NCBI GenBank assembly: GCA_021018995.1
Contig: CM037586.1
Span: 21,442,394 to 21,506,393 of the forward strand
Direction: 5' to 3'
Length of the DNA stretch: 64,000 nt
Origin: Chloranthus sessilifolius
Lineage: Eukaryota > Streptophyta > Magnoliopsida > Chloranthales > Chloranthaceae
Numbering within the stretch: position 1 is the first letter of the stretch; each line of letters begins with the position of its first letter. This document shows positions 59,266 to 64,000 of the stretch, in pieces. A model generated the notes under the pieces. The model searched no databases. It saw only the letters and a list, made by a program, of their open reading frames with translations, and was not told where the DNA came from. The translations under genes and the position numbers were made by a program.

Positions 59266-59505
59266 CCTACATATTGAAAATTAGGGATTTTTCTTCCCAT
59301 TCGAATCATTTGCACTTGAGTTCTTCGAGCGCCCTTTTCTTCTTCCTCTCCGGCCATTCATCCGTGCTAGGGTTTTTGCGTTTTCTTCGTCGCTCTCCGA
59401 CCGAGATCGCCCATTTTCGCATCGAAACCTAAGGTAAACCCTAGATTTGTGTTTTTCCCTTCAATTTGAATTAGAAAAACCCTAGATTTTGTTATTTCAC
59501 CAACC

Positions 59506-61006
59506 ATGCCGCCCAAAACCCGTTTGTCTTCGAAGAAGGCAACCTCTAAGCTCCCGGTTAGGTGTAAGAATGCCGCGCCACCACCACCTACCCCATCGCC
59601 GGTGAGGACTCCATCACCGTCGGCATCGGAGACCACCTCCGGTTCGACGAGCGCATCTCGCCGAGTCTTCCCAATCGACCCCTAATGCCCCACCACCACT
59701 AACGTGGTGCAACCAAACGAATGGTGGGCGTGAAGACCTTTGAGGTCGAATATATTATCGACCCTACCCTATTCACAAATCCCGATTTGCCGGGCGAGAC
59801 CCAATGGGCTCGAAATTACCTCAACAACGCCGGTCTCGGTAACCTTCTCAAACCAATCCGGGGTTCCTACTACCCTAGGTTGGTTAGATTATTTTACCAA
59901 GGGCTCGTAGACGGCCCTACCGACGACGTGATTAAGACCACCATAGAGGGTCGAGAGTACATAATCACCCGTCGCCACATACATGAGGTACTCGAGTGTT
60001 ACCTCGATTTCACCCCAGAGACCACCCTATTCCCACCCTTCGAGGAGGACCCTCGATTTGAGGAGGTCATGACCCGCATGACCAATGGCAAGAAGGGGTC
60101 GGGCTCCTCCATCAAGAGGGTTGACCTTCCCCACTACATGTGGATGCTTGATTCAATAATCAAGTGTAACTTATACCCAATGCGCCACGACGACATGAGC
60201 GTGAACAAAGTGCAGCAGGCACTTTATGCGGCCTTCTGTGGCCGATGGTTTGATGCTACCATGGTCATCCTAGAAGGGATGAGGTACATCAAAGGAAAGC
60301 TGATGAAGGGCAACATGCAGCCCAAGGAGAAGATGCCATATGCTCGGCTCATCTCGAGCATGTTGGAGTGTTACTCCAATGATCCCTCCTACTGACATCT
60401 CGCCTCACGAGGTGAGGGCTACGGATCGCGTGAAGACGCAAGTCTTCATGGACCAGAGTAACAATTTATTAAAGCGGACCCCACTGGCTCCGAGTCCTCC
60501 CAGAGTCAGCAGCAGCAGAGCACCGCCACCACCCCACCACCTCAGCAGGACCCACCGTGGGTGGGCACACCCTATCCCTCACGAGCCATCCAGAGAGGGT
60601 TCCTCTCACACCGCAGCCTCACCGACGCCACACCGCCCACTGCTGCGACACCCACCTCATCCTACTCCCAAGCGCCACATCATCCGGGCCGACCATCGAG
60701 GAGGTGTTGGCGTATGGAGGCCAACAACGAAAGGATGAACCAGAGGATGGACTTCCTCCTCTTTCACACCTCCGCCACATCTATCCTACCGACCACCGCC
60801 GCTACCTCGCCGGGAGGAGGAGTGGACCGACACGCCTGACCTTCCACAGAGGACTCGTCTTCCATCCTACCACTGCAGACGCGGCTCCTTCCACATCTAC
60901 CTCCGCTCCGCCGAGATCGATGCTGCACCGCCACCCACCAAAGACAAATACCACCATCATGACCACAATCAGCTCCAGACACACCAGCTCTGAGCACCGA
61001 CCCTGA
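59506..61006 (+). pseudogene. ORF3, element D (frameshifted)
   Basis: ATG at 59506. The first 60 codons match B, then a shift near 59660-59730 leads into a long open stretch 59721-60395 covering the whole globular part with the LPHYMWMLDSIIKCNLYP signature. Further shifts after 60390 break the Pro-rich linker and coiled-coil region, which stays recognisable in pieces to about 61006. Confidence 0.83.
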
Positions 61007-61288
61007 CGAGGGGACTGCCTGAGTCGTATAGTTATTTTGTATCAGTCATGATTTTTGTACATGTATATTTTTGTATGCCAACTTATTGGCGCTTTGTAAA
61101 ATTTTCTGATATTAATAGAAAATCTAAATTTTTGTGTTAATTGTTTGCTTTCGTCAAAAAAAAAAAAAAAAAGAAATTTGAATTCCATGCTTGTGTTGTG
61201 AATACTTAAGTACGTCTGAGTCACCTGGACCACCTCACCTGAGAGTGTGGGGGGGGGGGAGAGAACCAGCCAGACAAACCTTGGGTTA

Positions 61289-61322
61289 TTTTCGAGGACG
61301 AAAATTCCCAAGGTGGGGAGGA
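61289..61322 (+). other. Hairpin and polypurine tract, element D
   Basis: TTTTCGAGGACGAAAA, then AAGGTGGGGAGGA at 61310-61322 directly before the 3' LTR. Confidence 0.87.
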
Positions 61323-63815
61323 TGTAATAGTCCGAAAAAATCACGCTAAACTATGACCTCGGGATCCGTGCCCGATCAGTCACAGGTTTGACCAATTAGG
61401 AGTTCGATAGTTAGTGTAGGGTGTGATGAGTGAATGTGATGTGATGGGTTGTGTAGCCATGTGGTGTGTGTTGAAAATCTAAAGTCACATACACCTACTG
61501 AGGTGCATGTGCTCAACACACAAGCTAGGGGGGAGATAAAAGGGTTTAATAGCCCTAAATCAAGAGTTTGGTGGTTGAGAGAGAAGTAAAGAAGAGAGAG
61601 AGAAGAGTAAAGAGAGTGATTAATACAAGAAGTAAATGCTAGTTGAAGAAGGGAAATTCGAGCAAGAAACATCGGATTCGACGCGAGGGATCCGCTAGAA
61701 GCAAAGCTGGAACCCTAGCCTTCCAACCGCTCGATTTGAAATCAATTTGAGATTTATTCAAGGTAAATTTTTGTGAATAAAATGCATAGATCGTAGAGGC
61801 TAAATTGTAGTTGAAAATGGTTTAAATCATAGGATAATGGTTTAGAAAAATAGAGGAAAAAGTGTGGAAAAAGAAAATGAAATTTGAATCTGACAATTTC
61901 GATTAATCGAAATTGGCCAGGAAGTTGAAAAGTCAGAGGACCCCGACTTCGATTAATCGAATTGTAGTTCGATTAATCGACTTTGGATTTTGATTAATCG
62001 ATTTGGGTATCGATTAATCAACCTCCAAAGTGGACCCAGAATGGAGGAAATGATTTGGGAAAATCGACTAATCGAAATGGGATTTCGATTAATCGATTTC
62101 AACTTTTTGATTAATCGATTTGGGATCGATTAATCGATTTTAGGAACTCGATTACTCGAATCGAGAATCGACTTGGCTGAACAGAGAATTTCGATTAATC
62201 GAATTAGAATTCGATTAATCGAATGAGAATCTCGATTAATCGATTTGAGAATCGATTAATCGATATTGACTTTCGATTAATCGATTTTTGGAATCGATTA
62301 ATCGAATCAGATTTGATTAATCGATTTTGGAGTTCGATTAATCGACTGAGATAATTTATGTTGACCTTTGAGTTTGACTTTAAGATTCTTGGAGGGTCTT
62401 AGACCTTCTTTGTTGCATCCTTTGTGATGTGTTTCACCTGTTATGTGGTACCATAGGTGGTACGTGTGAACTAGTGCACAAGGAGCCACGTGGGACCTTG
62501 GTGCAATGATCAAATGAAGACTTGAGGTAGGGAACACCTTGAACATGTACTTTATTTTACAAGAGCATGTATGTAGTGATATAGAATTCAATTCAAATAT
62601 TTTATTACTTAAGAATTGTGAAAAGTGTGTGTGCGTGTGACATCCATAAGAGTAATTATAATGAGCCATCCCCAAGGGATGAAGAAGTAAAGAGATGAGA
62701 GCATCAGGTGTGATGCAAGTGAATGGATACATCCCAGGGATGTATCCAAGATTGAATCATGATTGATAGGGCCTAACTGATATAAGATAGCACACTTACA
62801 CGGTGAATAACTATATGTAAGGCACCGATATTTTTGTTATTTGAGGATTGATAGGGTACCCCACCGACGTGGCGGGATATCCACGACTGACACGGCAGGA
62901 TATCCGTGACCGATATGGCGGCGAAACCGTAGGCCAGTGCGGAGGCTTATCCGTACACAGTAAGCACACCCCAGGGGTGTTGAATTGAGATAAGTGAAAC
63001 CCCGCCACCAATCCCTAGGGGAAAGGGGCTTGGGTACTATATTTGTATTCCCAGGGAATACGTTAAAAGTGTCTATATAGATGACGATGAAGGGTTTCTC
63101 ATCGGGGCTCGATGCTATATTGCTCGGGGATTACTTAAGTTGAAAGTTTAAGTTTTGCTTTAGGCCTTTTCAGCATCATTCATGAGTAAATGAAAACATA
63201 AGTAATCAACAGTAATGAAATGTTTTTTAACCGTTTTCATCAATAACTGCATAGACACATCATGCATGGCATATCATGGAATATATGTGAGTAATAATTT
63301 ATATGTTCAACTGTGTTTGTTCCCTATTGAGCTAGGATGTAGCTCACCCTATAGACTATACGTCGCAGGTCCACTACTAGCAAGCCGAGGCTTCGGAGAC
63401 GCCGACTCGTGAGCCTGGACCTGCAAGGGCGAGTTGGAGCCTCCTGAGGACTTCTTCTAGAGGACTCCGTTGTGCCACTTTGAGGGCTTTTTGAGAGAGT
63501 TTTGTACGGCTTGGTATGTCAAGCTTTGATTTTGTTTAAACCATGTATATAAGGAGTTGGGATTATTCTTTTGGGACGAACCATCCGTGATGATTGCTAT
63601 CATCGATGGTTCGGATCAGTTCTCCATTCATGCAGAGGCATGAGGGTAGAACTATCTTTTGGGGAGTTGCTTAATATAGATTTAAATTCCGAAATTTCGT
63701 TTATTATTCTATTGCATGCTTGATATACCAGTGTTCCGTGCTTAGCTAAGGGGCACGGTCAAGATGATCGTGCTGATGGCACGAGTTTCGGGGTGTCGAA
63801 ATTCGGGCTGTCACA
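61323..63815 (+). repeat. Element D 3' LTR
   Basis: 2,493 bp. TATA-like GATAAAA at 61535, donor-like sites at 61763 and 62527, array at 61895-62350, GTACCATAGGTGGTAC at 62448, acceptor at 63367. The acidic frame is disrupted after it. Confidence 0.95.
61895..62350 (+). repeat. Palindrome array, D 3' LTR
   Basis: TCGATTAATCGA units, shorter than the 5' LTR copy by at least one unit at its left end and changed near 62305. Confidence 0.9.
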
Positions 63816-63820
63816 TATAA

Positions 63821-64000
63821 TGATTGATTGATTATTTAGTATATAAAAATTATATATTTAAAATTTTTTGTTTTAAAAATTATTTTAAAAAACCCAAAAA
63901 TATTTTAAAGTTTGTGGGTAACTTCACTAAAAATATTCTGGAGACTACAACTCCTCCACTAGGGATCACCTAAGGGTTTAAAGGCTTGTTGCATTCGTTA
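63821..64000 (+). repeat. Host 3' LTR, right part
   Basis: AT-rich continuation of 49260-50679 after the D insertion. No gene or clear signal. It runs off the window. Confidence 0.55.

Larger units (their letters stand above)
50680..63815 (+). mobile_element. Element D: complete Tekay-type chromovirus with ORF3 (13,136 bp)
   Basis: Bounded by TATAA (50675-50679, 63816-63820). LTRs 50680-53232 and 61323-63815 are very similar apart from deletions in the array and the acidic frame of the 3' copy. The longest open pol stretch in the window (776 codons) is here. gag, the protease end, integrase third residue and ORF3 have small indels. Confidence 0.96.
32756..64000 (+). mobile_element. Host: gag-only Athila-like LTR element, interrupted by W and D (and Y)
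   Basis: After removing W (33934-47325) and D (50680-63815), what remains is: LTR end, Asp-tRNA-like primer site, T-rich leader, decayed gag, a non-coding stretch of about 1.6 kb, polypurine tract TTTAAGTTTGGGGGG and an AT-rich LTR. No protease, RT or integrase is seen in the roughly 2.9 kb internal region. It therefore looks like a non-autonomous gag-only derivative (TR-GAG style) of an Athila element. It is the oldest layer in the window. Confidence 0.7.

Noticed and set aside
60764-60997. Minus-strand frames opposite the ORF3 tail of D
   Set aside because: Complement of the Pro/Ser-rich ORF3 linker. No conservation with A or B in that frame.

Overview
This window is plant genomic DNA made almost entirely of LTR retrotransposons inserted into one another. 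I found no ordinary host gene, rRNA, tRNA or CRISPR. The evidence for a flowering plant is a set of Ty3/gypsy chromoviruses of Tekay/Del type (integrase followed by a chromodomain, long LTRs, Met-tRNA primer site), an Athila-type element with an Asp-tRNA-like primer site, and AT-rich sequence with plant-style introns and TATA boxes. A repeat-rich, probably heterochromatic region of a large genome is the simplest reading. The species cannot be told.

Layout, as resolved from 5-bp target-site duplications (TSDs). The oldest layer is a gag-only Athila-like element ('host', + strand): LTR end 32756-32883, primer site 32889, gag 33189-33928 and 47331-47668, polypurine tract 49248, 3' LTR 49260-50679 and 63821-64000. 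Three insertions split it: LTR Y (about 14605-32755), solo LTR W (33934-47325, TSD CAAAT) and complete element D (50680-63815, TSD TATAA). Y contains solo LTR Z (14822-16415, TSD ACCCC), complete element B (18815-31931, TSD ATATT) and probably element A at its left edge (1-14604, 5' end outside the window). A's 3' LTR carries solo LTR X (9938-13408, TSD CATCC). W contains element C on the minus strand (34334-45201, TSD ATGGA).

Elements A, B, C and D share an unusual plan: LTR of about 2.3-2.6 kb, primer site, gag, a 140-168 bp spliceosomal-type intron exactly between gag and protease, pol (PR-RT-RNaseH-INT-chromodomain), an array of short palindromes, an internal TATA region, and a third sense ORF (ORF3) ending before the polypurine tract. 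All gag and pol copies are broken by stops, frameshifts or deletions. Only ORF3 of A (478 aa) is open throughout.

The LTRs show further shared structure across sequence-divergent subfamilies: a TATA box, a conserved splice donor, a cluster of subfamily-specific palindromes (TCGATTAATCGA in A/B/D, TTCGATCGATCGAA in C/W, TTGCCGCGGCAA in X, CTCGCCGCGGCGAG in Y), a second donor-like site, and an acceptor followed by an acidic reading frame. That frame is exactly 104 nt in A, B, D (5' copy) and X. It starts in the same codon phase in which the gag exon ends. My main hypothesis is a retrotransposon lineage that uses splicing to set Gag, Gag-Pol and possibly acidic-tailed Gag output, with a separately promoted ORF3 protein and cognate palindrome arrays. 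This is inferred from sequence alone and needs transcript data.
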